This document shows positions 19,141-29,459 of a stretch of DNA of 43,561 nucleotides, piece by piece. Numbering within the stretch: position 1 is the stretch's first letter; each line of letters opens with the position of its first letter. The DNA comes from Nemertoderma westbladi (taxonomy: Eukaryota > Xenacoelomorpha > Nemertodermatida > Nemertodermatidae): contig JAUCBJ010005535.1 in assembly GCA_032718475.1 (NCBI GenBank), positions 1-43,561 on the forward strand, in the 5' to 3' direction. The notes below the pieces were generated by a model. The model made no database searches. It saw only the letters and a list, made by a program, of their open reading frames with translations, and was not told the origin of the DNA. The position numbers and the translations under genes are program-made.

Positions 19141-19636
19141 TAGGCCTACAAGGTATCGGTAGCAGTCAGGTATTACTGTTAATTCTAAATGTATTAATTT
19201 CCTTTGTTTTGTAGAAAACATTGACGCCATTGTAAAGTTATTCAATATCAGCCACAGTTGTTGTAATACATTATTATCAGTTGATTATTGTAATATTATA
19301 CAGGTGTAATTATATTTACCCTTGGGGGGCACTTCTACGACGCAATCAAATTCATTCCCCTCCAGAAGAATATCTACGCAAAAAATGTGATTTCTATTAT
19401 AGAGAAACGTACCACTGTAACCTGTTCCTTTCTTTTAATTAATAATTTACATGAAGATTTGCAAGATGGTATTTGCGTTATATTTACTTATATTATTATT
19501 ATTATTGTATAAGGAGACCCCAATGAATGCTGACGAGACCACATAGAAACTGACGACTTTGACCCCATCTAACATAAATACTTGTAACTCCATATTGTGC
19601 TTCATTATTTTAATTATTTCCTTATATGTCATTATA

Positions 19637-20552
19637 TACACCATGACCCGTAATATAGTGTCATTTTCTGATGACACGGACCCCCCCCCCCCCCCCCCCA
19701 AATTTTTCTACAAATCTTTATCATATTGCTTGAAATTTGAAACACAACTAGTTCAACTCACCGTGGTTGTTACCATGAAGCCGGAATTTTCGATTTCGCC
19801 TTTAAATTTTATTTATAAGCGTTTTAAAAAAGTGTCTTTTGCGAAATCGCACCCTCTGTATCATTGCCATTCTTCACTTTAGTCGTAATTTTTTCACATC
19901 AATAGAAAGCTTGCGTTGAAAGGATTCCAAATATGTAACAATGTCTGAATTTCGTTGAGAAACAGCTGAGAAATAGGCATTCAAAGATTGCAAGAATTAT
20001 TGTTCACTGCAGGCCATTTATTCTATTTAATAAATACACAATATTCTGGAACAATTTGTTTATGTATGATTAGCTACGCAATATAGATATTGTATAGGAT
20101 CCAGTGTTGCATAGCAACTCATAAAATAAATAACACGTTCTAGAATATTGTGTATTTATTAAATAGAATAAATGGCTTGCAGCGAACAATAATTCTTGCA
20201 ATCTTTGAACGCCTATTTCTCAGCTGTTTCTCAATGAAATTCAGATATTGTTACATATTTGGAATCCTTTCAACGCAAGCTTTCTATTGATGTGAAAAAA
20301 TTACGACTAAAGTGAAGAATGGCAATGATACAGAGGGTGCGATTTCGCAAAAGACACTTTTTTAAAACGCTTATAAATAAAATTTAAAGGCGAAATCGAA
20401 AATTCCGGCTTCATGGTAACAACCACGGTGAGTTGAACTAGTTGTGTTTCAAATTTCAAGCAATATGATAAAGATTTGTAGAAAAATTTGGGGGGGGGGG
20501 GGGGGGGGTCCGTGTCATCAGAAAATGACACTATATTACGGGTCATGGTGTA
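19637..20552. mobile_element. 916-bp near-perfect palindrome (foldback element)
   Basis: Two arms of about 430 nt differ at only some six positions and enclose a spacer of about 70-90 nt near 20080. The ends read CACCATGACCCGTAATATAG, flanked by TA on both sides, as in Tc1/mariner-type elements. A C19 run at 19681-19699 and a matching G19 run at 20490-20508 sit 44 bp inside each end. There is no transposase. It lies in the intron of the split membrane-protein gene, so the pre-mRNA would fold into a long double-stranded hairpin. Confidence 0.9.
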
Positions 20553-20651
20553 ATTATGTAACAATTATTGTATTGTTCAAATTGTTGTGTATTTACTTAT
20601 TCATGTGTATTATTATATGTATACATATAAAATTTACCTTTATATCTTTAG

Positions 20652-20928
20652 GCTACAGATCCAAGAGTTTACGGGAATGTCTATGGATGAGGGTCGCTAT
20701 AGGATTACCTTACGTTCCGAGCCCTGGTTAGGTCTCGCCATCCTTCTCCTTTGTTTTGCCTCCCACCCTCTCCTGACTCTGGTACCAATCGCGTCCCTAC
20801 CACAGAGGTACGCCACCTCCCTCTTCCATGGAGGCTACAGGGTCAAGGACCACGTCTTTATGTTCCTGTACGGCTGGAGTTGGGGTTGCAATGGGTTCAT
20901 GATTATATTTGTCTATTTCTATATTTAA
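20652..20928 (+). CDS. terminal exon of the multi-pass membrane protein
   Basis: After TTTATATCTTTAG the first base completes the Glu codon started at 14811. The frame then codes LQIQEFTGMSMDEGRYRITL and two hydrophobic segments (WLGLAILLLCFASHPLLTLV and MFLYGWSWGCNGFMIIFVYF), stopping two residues later at TAA. The exon is about 50% GC in a 30-35% GC background, which supports coding. A loop with HGGYRVKDH parts the helices. The C-terminus is very short. A weak poly(A) signal, ATTAAA, follows near 20947. I do not recognise the family. Confidence 0.62.
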
Positions 20929-21899
20929 GTTTATATAGTATTTATTATTAAATGGACAATGTATTGCACATTATTATAAACAAACTGAATAACAATAACT
21001 ATTTAAGTGGTGGCAAAAAATGTTATTTTTGCCACCATTTACGTCGTTTTATTTGTTGTAAGTCTTCTCACTTTTATCTGGGCCTATTTCAGCATAAATA
21101 TCGTCCATCGAAGCTTCTTCTTCCATAGTAAAATACCGTTATATAAAGCGAAATATAAAAATAGGTAATATAGGCCATATTACGATATTATAATATTCCA
21201 GAATATTACATAACCTGTGGATACCATCAGCATTATGCATCAGCAATATTATTACTTAATGTCATGGAAATTGCTTTGAAATTTAATTTAATATAACTTT
21301 GTTTGTTGACAACAAAATTGTTCTTTTTTTTGACAAACTTCTTAACGAATTTGACAAAAAACTTTACATCAAAAAAAATATATAAATATATATAAAATAT
21401 ATATAAATAAAAAAAACATCAAAAATTTTACATCAAATAAAGTAGGCCTACATTTTTAAATATTACAAAAATCTGATTAGTGTTGTTACGACAACATCAG
21501 CAAACAAATAAAATAAAAAAAAACGATTAATTATTAATAAGTTTAAATACTAATTAACAATAACTCCCAGACTGGTTGGATTTTAGATGTCCTGTCTCAA
21601 TATATAATAGCCATCTGGATAACCCAAAACAAAATTTAAACACAACGAAGTATTTAAATGTACAGGGCTTTTACTTCTTTAACTTGGAAAAAATAACATC
21701 AAGGAAACCTCCACGATTTACCCTATTTCAATTTACTTTGATTAAAGATGTAACAAAAAGTAAGAAAAGTGTAATTCCACCAACAAAAATGTTACCTTTA
21801 AAATGTTCCAAGTGTCTCCGGCGATATTGTGCACCTGGCGTATAGTAATTTTTTGGTACTGATAATAATAATATATTTCTATCGCGCCTATATGCATCG
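20929..21899. other. 3' flank of the membrane-protein gene, no gene seen
   Basis: The stretch is AT-rich with an ATTAAA near 20947 and a short inverted repeat TGGCAAAAAATG...CATTTTTTGCCA near 21010-21040. TATATAAATATATATAAAATAT lies near 21380. A plus frame at 21576-21845 is Lys/Phe-rich and has no visible domain, so I do not call it a gene. Confidence 0.45.
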
Positions 21900-22612
21900 G
21901 AAATTGGAAAGCTGCTCATGCAAGGATTCAAAATTATATGTAAAAATATTTGAATTTGGTTGGGAAAAATAGTTTCGAGTAATGGTAATGGGCATTCGAA
22001 TATTGCATGTACTTGCTACCGCTGCGCTGCAGGCCATTTGTTCTAAATACACCATGTGTTCTTAGAACAGTTTGTTTAAGTATGAATATCCATGTAGTAG
22101 TATTATTATTATGTAGTATTAGTATTATTGTTATAGGCATTGGATTGTTGCCAAGCTACTATGAGATAAACCAAATGTTCTAGAACATTGTGTTTTTATT
22201 AAATGGAATAAAATGGCCTGCAGCGCAATGCGCAAGTAAATAGATGCAACATTCGAATGCCAATATATGAGCTATTTCCCAACCAAATTGAGATATTTTT
22301 ACCTATTTGGAATTCTTGTGCGGCCCACTTCCCATTGCTACCGACAAACTACTATAAGATTGAAGAATAGCTGCAGTACTAGGCCTACTGGTGCAATATC
22401 TATTGAGACACATTTTCCAAATAAACGCTTGTAGCTAAAGATTGAAAGCCACTGCTCACCTACTAAGGATGATGAGGGAGATGAAACTAACTCTCTTTCA
22501 AATTGTATGCAATCTCATTAAGATTTGTATTACTTTATTTTTTTTTTAATGGGGGGGGGGGGGGGGGGGGGTCACTGAATTACAACATTATATTCCCTCC
22601 AGGAACATGGTG
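21900..22612. mobile_element. palindromic element with CACCATGT-type end
   Basis: Arms meet near 22120 (GGCCATTTGTTCTAAATACA / TTAAATGGAATAAAATGGCC). The right end at 22612 reads GGAACATGGTGTA, and the left end is eroded. A G21 run (22551-22571) lies 40 bp from the right end. No coding sequence. The inner arm (GAATTTGGTTGGGAAA) resembles the inner arm of the 19637 element. Confidence 0.7.
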
Positions 22613-24147
22613 TATTTAAATACGTAGTTTTATTATTTTCAACTTTTATTAATAATGATTGTCAGTTGATGATTGAAGTTTATAGATATTGTGTCATTGA
22701 TTTTATTATAATAATGTTTATTAGTATAAAAACATTTAAAAAATTTTGGCATTATTATTTATTCAACATTTTTAATCTAACTAAAGGCTAGACGTTTAGG
22801 AAAAGTGAGTCATTTAGCAAGAAGCTTTAGATTTTAGCGATTTTGTCAACGCTGCGGTACAATAGCATTCCGGCTTCTGCTGTAGGAGTAAAGAAAACTT
22901 TGGATTGTTACTGGAGTAGTGTTTAACATTGGGTGCCAGCGTGGCGGCTCCCCTTCCTTACAGGTAACAGCCAAGAGAGGACACATTCGGTTGCTTACGG
23001 TGTTTCGTGTTTCATGTTCACAGTTAACTTACTAATATACATTTCGAATTGGGTGAATTGGGACCATAACCTGAAGGGCGGCTACTACTAGGGTTGGGAT
23101 ACAATTGGGGTTTTCAAACAATTGGGGATCTAATCTTTAGGTCCTCACTGGGACTGGGCAACCACTTAATTCTCAGGAAAAAGGTACCGGTAGGTTTACT
23201 AAATAAAAGAAGTCAATTGTTTTTGCAGGGGCAGGATATAACGGTATACGATACGGATAATAATTAATCTTCGTATTTCGTATCGTATCGTCGTAGCAAA
23301 GTAGGAGGTCTTACTTTTAGAGATATCAAGTCTATAAGTGATAAATTTTGATCAAAGGGTTTCGTATTCGTAGATTTAAATTAAAAAACTAAAAAGCCAT
23401 TGACAAATAAATAGATCCGTAAAACAATCTCACTCTCTGCAGATCAAGTAATCACAGATTACATGAGATTTTATGGCCCCAGATGAGCAGTATTTACTCA
23501 CTGTCTTTACTTACCTGTATTTTATGTAAAATATTCAGGTTCGAAGTGACTTGATATTATCGCTCCTGCAAAGAATCGCTTTTGTCTCCTAAAAAGAAAA
23601 GCTAAATGAATGAAAAAATTCAACAAATTATCTATCTACGTTCAGTTAGGCCCGTTTGCCGCGGTATCACATTCTGGTTATCTCTGTTACTCCCTCCACA
23701 GGAGTATCCTAACCACAGCTGGAACTTCGCTACTCACCGCCACATAAAGCCAAACCCTAGGGTATCCCTATCACAAAAACAAAGACAGATAACCTAATGC
23801 ATCAGTTTTTCGGCTAAGTGCCTCCCAAAGATTAGGATGCGATTTAAAAGGCCATTGATGCAAATCGCGGATATTCAACTTTGTCAAACAAAGGATGGGA
23901 TTCGGTCCATTGTAGGCTCTTTTCGTAAAGGTGATCACATATTTTGTATCTTGCAAGTTAATTGTTAGTTAATGGTGTATTTTTAGCTCTGTAAACGAAC
24001 GCCTTCTGTTATGGCTATTACAATCGTTATCGAACTAACTAAATCTATCTAACGGGAAAACGGGAAAAGTTATGGTCAAACAAAAAAAAACGTTTGTAAA
24101 AAGGAAAAGAATTAAATGAAAAGTTTGGGCAGTAAAGCACCAATTCC
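22613..24147. other. intergenic, no gene recognised
   Basis: No convincing coding sequence. A GC-richer patch at 22850-23000 ends in a good donor-like CTTACAG|GTAACAG and might be an untranslated exon. TCGTATTTCGTATCGTATCG near 23270 is a small local repeat. Short frames at 23606-23797 and 23771-23956 have no recognisable content. Confidence 0.4.
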
Positions 24148-24151
24148 TTAA

Positions 24152-24947
24152 GGGGGGGGGGGGGGGGGGGAATTTTTTTTTCATTTGATCTAGAGCAGAT
24201 TTTTATCAAGATTCCAAATTTGGAAACCATTTAGTAAGATCTGTCTTACTTCTAGAGGTATGGCTGTCTGTCCTTTTACTGTCGGTTTGTCCGTCAGTAT
24301 GTCTGTCCGTCAATAAAAACCATAGCAAAATCCTTAGCATGGTTTTATGCTTTCTTGTTGATATATAACAGACAATTTTAGCGCGGGAAGGTTCAAATTT
24401 TAAAGGCAATTATCTCGGAGTGGTATTTCTTCATTTCAACGATCTTTAAAATGCTACTCCACTGCCAATTTTTAATATTTTTTCATAAAATTTGGACAGA
24501 GTAACCACATGCCTGGTATCTTCAAAAGTATTGGTCAGAATTTTAAAATTTTGATCCTAACTAATTTTATTGGCTTCGAAATGTGAAAAATGCAAATTTT
24601 TTTGAAAAAATAGGAAAATAATTAATTAATTTGATAATAAAATTGGAAATAATCAATATCAAAAAATTTTGAAAAATAGTTTTATTCAACCATATATCCT
24701 AATTATAAATACGAAATAACTAGTTATATAACTAATGTTTGTACGAAGAGTAGTGTTTTTAATAATAGTAATAATTTAATGCTACTTATTAGCACTAAAT
24801 TATTATAACTAACTATATTACAAAAATTTTTTAAAACAACCATCAGTTATCGATTGACCCTTATACCAAAAATTATTCATGTTGGACAAAGCCTTGCCCT
24901 GTTACTATTGGTTTTCATTGACTGTGTCATTATAGCGCTACCCCCCC
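24152..24947. mobile_element. TTAA-flanked inverted-repeat element 2
   Basis: TTAA at 24148-24151 and 24948-24951 flank about 800 bp. The left end is a G19 run, and the right end is CCCCCC. Inside, TGTCTGTCC-type words and a TCTCGGAGTGG motif resemble the element at 15838-16928. No transposase. Confidence 0.65.
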
Positions 24948-25164
24948 TTAATATAAATTATTTACATGTCAATTAATGTAAATATGATTAAGTACCAGGT
25001 TGCAACCGTGGTTGTCAACAAGAAGGGTGCTTTTTGTGTTGCAGATTTTGTTATGTCAACTGTTTAGGGCTCTACGAAAATCGTGGTGACGCTACAGAAG
25101 TAATCAATTGCTTAGTAACAATATACTCCCTAGTGTAATCATTTACCGCACACAGTTGTTGCAG

Positions 25165-25265
25165 TAGTACTGGGGTGGGTTGCAACACGGAGTTAGAGCG
25201 TTGTATACTTTCAAGCCAGAGGTCACCAGTTCGATCCCACCTGGGCGTCATTGCCGACTTTGCAA
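25165..25265 (+). repeat. tRNA-like SINE head
   Basis: GCAACACGGAGTTAGAGCG resembles a tRNA D-arm/box A region, and AGTTCGATCCC (25228-25238) is a good box B, about 45 bp further on. The sequence around them (TGGGCGTCATTGCC) is not that of a working tRNA acceptor stem, so a tRNA-derived SINE is more likely than a tRNA gene. Confidence 0.5.
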
Positions 25266-25384
25266 AGTTCTGCCCAACAAAAGTTATAATAAATGAAAGC
25301 ACTAATTCACCCAATACACCAATAATTAATAGGTAACTGAAATTAGTGGCATATGAATTTAATCAATATTCTTAAACATGACAA

Positions 25385-26698
25385 TAAACCATATCCTGGA
25401 ATATAGTGTCGTCATTCAGGTACCGTAAACGTAACGTAAGGTAACGAAAAAAATAGCTGAGATATGAGCGTTTAAACGTTTTGCACTTGCGCAAGGCTAT
25501 TTTATTCTATTTAATAAATACAACAATCTGGAACATATTGTTTATCCCATACGTACGTAGCTGGGCAACAATACAATACCTCTTTAATCATACTATTACG
25601 TAGCTATTCATGCATTAAGGGGGGGGTACACCATTTTGGTCCAAAATATGTCGAAATTTTTTTTATGGTCTATTATAATGCACCATTGAATGGTGTTTCC
25701 AAATCTGAAAACTGCTATTTAATCGCAATCGGAATCCTATTGAAATTACTATTACTATGTATAATGAAAGGTCAATTATCTCCAAATATTTTTTTCATGA
25801 AATTGTCAACTTCAAAACCCTACTACTTCTACAATTTTTGACTAATTAGTCTGAAACTTCCTGTGGGTGTCTAGATTGCCACCCTGCATAAAAGTATCAG
25901 GCAACTTTTCAAAATTTTTTGTTAATAAAATTTAATACTATTTATAAAAAACCTAAAAATTAGCACAAATTTGCAGCGCCACCTAGCGGTGCAGAATTAT
26001 TTTCACAAAATTTCGCCTGATAGTTATGTTGCGCCATCTTTGATCTATCATATAAAAAAACTTTCATGTGATTAGGTTCAAAACTGTAAAAGCCTTAGGG
26101 TTTTAAGCGCAACCAAGTTTTTTTTATTGTTAACTAGTATTAACTAATATTAAATAGCGGAAAAAATTTTTTTCTGACCTATCATGTAGAATAGCATCTT
26201 AGGCACTTACATGCCAAATTTTAGCCAAAACCAAACAATTTTGAAACGCTGAGAGTGATAAATCGAAGAGTTGTCCGAAAATGGTGTACCCCCCCCCTTA
26301 ACAAAATATTCCAGAATGTGGTTTATTTATTAAATAGAATAAAATAGCCTCTAACAGGTGCAAAACCATGCAACTTTTAAACGCTCATTCAGCTATTTAA
26401 CGACGAAATTCAGATTGTGTTTCATATCCAACATATCCAGCCTTCCAACAGTACCCACAAATCACTATAAGATTGAACAATATCCGCGGTGTAAATGGTC
26501 CTATATCGTCAGAGACACATTTGTCAAACACTTGTAGCAAAAGAATGAAAGCGAAAATAAAAATTATGGCTCACACAGCAAGGAGGTGAAACTATCTCAG
26601 TTTCAAATGTCATGCAATCTCATTACGATTTAAAAAAAATGCGGGGGGGGGGGGGGCAGGTATCTGAATTACGACACTATATTCCAGGACATGGTGTA
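25385..26698. mobile_element. foldback element split by a TTAA element
   Basis: The ends are TAAACCATATCCTGGAATAT on the left and, inverted, TACACCATGTCCTGGAATAT on the right, both followed by AGTGTCGT(A/C)ATTCAG. The arms (AGCTGA..GAGCGTTTAAACGTT and its inverse) approach each other but are parted by another element at 25619-26296. A G14 run lies at 26643-26656, near the right end only. Confidence 0.75.
25619..26296. mobile_element. TTAA-flanked inverted-repeat element 3, nested
   Basis: TTAA at 25615-25618 and 26297-26300 flank 678 bp. The terminal repeats are GGGGGGGTACACCATTTT and the same inverted (AAAATGGTGTACCCCCCC). There is no coding sequence. It lies between the arms of the older foldback element. 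Confidence 0.78.
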
Positions 26699-28560
26699 TT
26701 TAAGTGAATAATTAAGGGCTCAGCACGCCGATAAAATTGACTTAATGTAACAAAATTACGAACATCGTTCAATAAAAAGGGCACTCTATTCCACGTTAAT
26801 GACCCTTGTTCAACCTCATTTGCTAAATTTCGTTCAAAACGCTGAATACTTTTCATACAATGATGTTAATTGTTATGGTTTGGATTATTTGACTTGTTTT
26901 TATTTTTTTTTCAGACCAAGAACAATTGCTAAGTTTGATTCCTTGCTGTGAGGAATATTGATAATTTAAAATAGTTTGTAAACACGGAACCAAATATTTG
27001 ATGCCGAATCTTCAGTTAAACCTCGTTTATTTCCATAAAGTAAGTGACCTATATAACGGGTTTAATTGAAGAGTTTTTTCCTGGGATAGACAGCGCAGGA
27101 CTTTGCAACGTATTTCCCTCGGGTAAAAAAAAAGTGAAATTGCACACAACGTTAGCGGTATATTTAGAGTGTACGTGAAACTCAAACATATTTAATCCAT
27201 TCGTTACTTTATGGACAACTCGTGGTGTTGCTCTCAAATCAATCCTTTCTACTGTTGAGGAGGACTAAATCTCACTCGAGACGTAAGCGTACACGTGTGA
27301 GTAGCGCCACTTACACCGGTGGCGCGGACCACTAGTGTATAACCTACTATCGTCAAAGTTATCAAGTACTCTTCAGATAAAAAAAAGGGTCGTGTGTATC
27401 CCATCCAATTAACTTCAGCGTTTCATTTCTTAAGCGCCGCTTTGAAAAAGTAAGACACTTTAAATGGGACCAGTTCCGTAGTTGCTCTGCACGCACCGGT
27501 TAACCGCAGTTGTATACAACAATTATTTAACCAGAATCGCTTCCTTGTAACTCGCAGGTTTAAAAATCTTGTCGCCTCAGCAATCCGACGTCACAAACGA
27601 GTGGCGACGGTCACGAATGAACTACCCGATGGATCCTTCCATGACCGGCGTAGAATTGTGAGTTTGTTATGATGTGGTTTACATAAGTTCGTCTAATAAT
27701 GAGGTTGCAATACCGTGACATCCAGCCCCACTCAGGCGATACGCACCCGTGTGCTGCCAGGCCCGCTATCTAATAATAGGGTACGATCTACAGCTGTGCA
27801 GTACCAGGTTACCCAAGCGAATCAGGCTTGCAAGATGGGAGCAGCTTGCACGCACACGGCTTGGCATTTTTAACCTGAGGCCTGTCTGTGTCTATTGTTC
27901 CGCCATTGTTGGGCTACTTTGAGGTTTGAGGAGCTGGTGTTCAAGGGATGATGGTGGGTTCCCATCGATAAAGGATAGTTTGGAGATAATTCGTTACAAT
28001 TATCCTAAATCCTTTTATAGTGGAGTGGCTTGAGGCAGATGGGGATTGTACAGATTATAAATTATCGTTACTGTGCAATAAAACTATGCTTTATTCCACT
28101 CATCAAACATATCTTCACATCGGTAGTTTCACACTTTCCTTACAGTGAATGTGATAAATTGCTATAGTTGACCGAGTCAATCAATGGCGCAAAATGACCG
28201 CAAACACAAAATAAATTTTAGTGGGTTTGAAAAATTAATTAATTTAAATTAAAAATATTAAGGGAAAGGAGAAGGTTTCAGTGGTGGTGTTTTCTAACCA
28301 AAATAATAAACTATACATTATCTCACTTGCGGTCAATTTGCGCTGAAGATCACTATTATCCCGTGAACTTAAGACCCCGGGAGCTAAAGACAATATAGAC
28401 GAATCCAATCAGATTTCTCACGATTGATAAGGCTCAACCCCGTTCCGGCTTCTCCAAACATCTCTGAACCAAAAGTTCTCTGACATTTGTGTAGTTTTGT
28501 GTTGTGTGATCTGTAGATTATTGTTGGATTTCTTATAGATCCGACTTCAGGTCTCCCAAA
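26699..28560. other. intergenic; one possible first exon
   Basis: No complete gene is visible. A GC-richer patch at 27560-27660 has an ATG at 27617, followed by MNYPMDPSMTGVE and a strong donor GTGAGT at 27658, leaving two bases of a codon. It may be the first coding exon of a gene further right or an alternative start for the LIM-homeobox gene. A TCGAGACGTAAGCGTACACG patch and several GACGTCA-like words lie between 27270 and 27600. Confidence 0.3.
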
Positions 28561-28696
28561 AAGGTAATGACTACCGCTTACTATGATTCTACAATTGATG
28601 GTGCTTTACAGTACCGAAATTTGCTACATTTCAAAAAAAGCATTCTCTTTAATTTTCGCATGAGGGGGATCGCATCACTCAACAAAAATTTGTCAT

Positions 28697-29290
28697 TTGA
28701 TGTTTTCCAATAGTAAATCAGTAAATTTTTTACCCAGTGGCGTATGTAGAATATATTTAGCCAATATTTTAAAAAACATCTTCCGCGTTGGTAATATACA
28801 GAGTGACTGTCTGGGCCGCATCTCGAGTTCCAGAGTTATTGGGCCTTTCCTCTTCACTAATAATGTGAACAGTACCAACTGTTTGGAAATGCTGCAGCAG
28901 TTCTTTCTCCCCCAGCTTGATGATAAAGTTGATTACGTATTCCAACAGGACGGGGCTCCCTGCTCCCTCCGCCTCACTGGGGTCTTATAGTTCGTGCCTT
29001 GCCTGTATTAATACAGTAGCACTTTTCCTGGGCGTTGGATAGGTCGTTAGGGCCCAATACACTAGCCGGCTAGGTCTCCTGACCTAACCCCCTGTGATTT
29101 CTTCCTCTGGGGGTATTTGAAGAATATCGTGTACGCTCACACATTATAACCATCATTGAACAGCTCAAAGAAGAGGCCTTCACCAATAGTTCCTCTCGTT
29201 TTGTGGCTCACAGCTTTAATGAAATGCCTGCCACGTTACTCAAAGTTTAGACAGTTGGAGGAGGACATATTGATGTCTAATAGAACATTT
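28697..29290 (+). pseudogene. decayed mariner-type transposase
   Basis: The plus frame 28697-28990 contains IGPFLFTNNVNSTNCLEMLQ and VDYVFQQDGAP, the second-Asp region of DDE_3 transposases of the Tc1/mariner superfamily. Further on, broken pieces match the rest of the domain: TTTCCTGGGCGTTGGATAGG (FPGRWIG), then sequence for LTPCDFFLWGYLKNIVY at about 29090-29140. Stops and shifts between the pieces show a dead copy. The DNA-binding part and inverted repeats were not found. Confidence 0.75.
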
Positions 29291-29325
29291 ATTACCTTTT
29301 ATCATACAGTATTTATGTATGTAAT

Positions 29326-29420
29326 TAGTATGTATGTATGTATGTATGTATGTATGATCTTTATTAAGTCCAGGGCTATTAGCCCCCAGCCGCAAGCGAC
29401 TTATTGGACTTCCATCAACA
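29326..29420 (-). repeat. GTAT microsatellite and tail of a minus-strand retroelement
   Basis: A (GTAT)n array at about 29326-29357 is followed by TGATCTTTATTAAGTCC and a GC-rich hairpin GGGCTATTAGCCC. Read on the minus strand this is a 3' end: hairpin, AATAAA-like word, ATAC microsatellite, as in many LINE or SINE tails. The body is not recognised. Confidence 0.45.
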
Positions 29421-29459
29421 ATCCTTCAACTGCACTGCACAAACTGACCTGAATGTAGT

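Larger units (their letters stand above)
14813..20651 (+). other. 5.8-kb intron filled with mobile elements
   Basis: The intron runs from GTAAGTT to TTTATATCTTTAG. It contains a TTAA element (15838-16928), a LINE (17443-19070), a 916-bp palindrome (19637-20552) and a candidate alternative exon (15582-15837). At 15030-15115 CGTGGTAACCATGACGGCG and its inverted copy CGCCGTCATGGTTACCACG form a short hairpin with a loop of about 40 nt. Confidence 0.55.

Noticed and set aside
21576-21845. 89-codon plus frame as a gene
   Set aside because: No domain, no splice or regulatory context, and it borders an eroded foldback element.
22850-22970. GC-rich patch ending in ACAG|GTAACAG as an exon
   Set aside because: No open frame of note and no partner exon. 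It could be a 5' UTR exon, but I cannot support that.
25165-25265. Functional tRNA gene
   Set aside because: The acceptor stem does not pair and the anticodon arm is poor; a SINE head explains it better.
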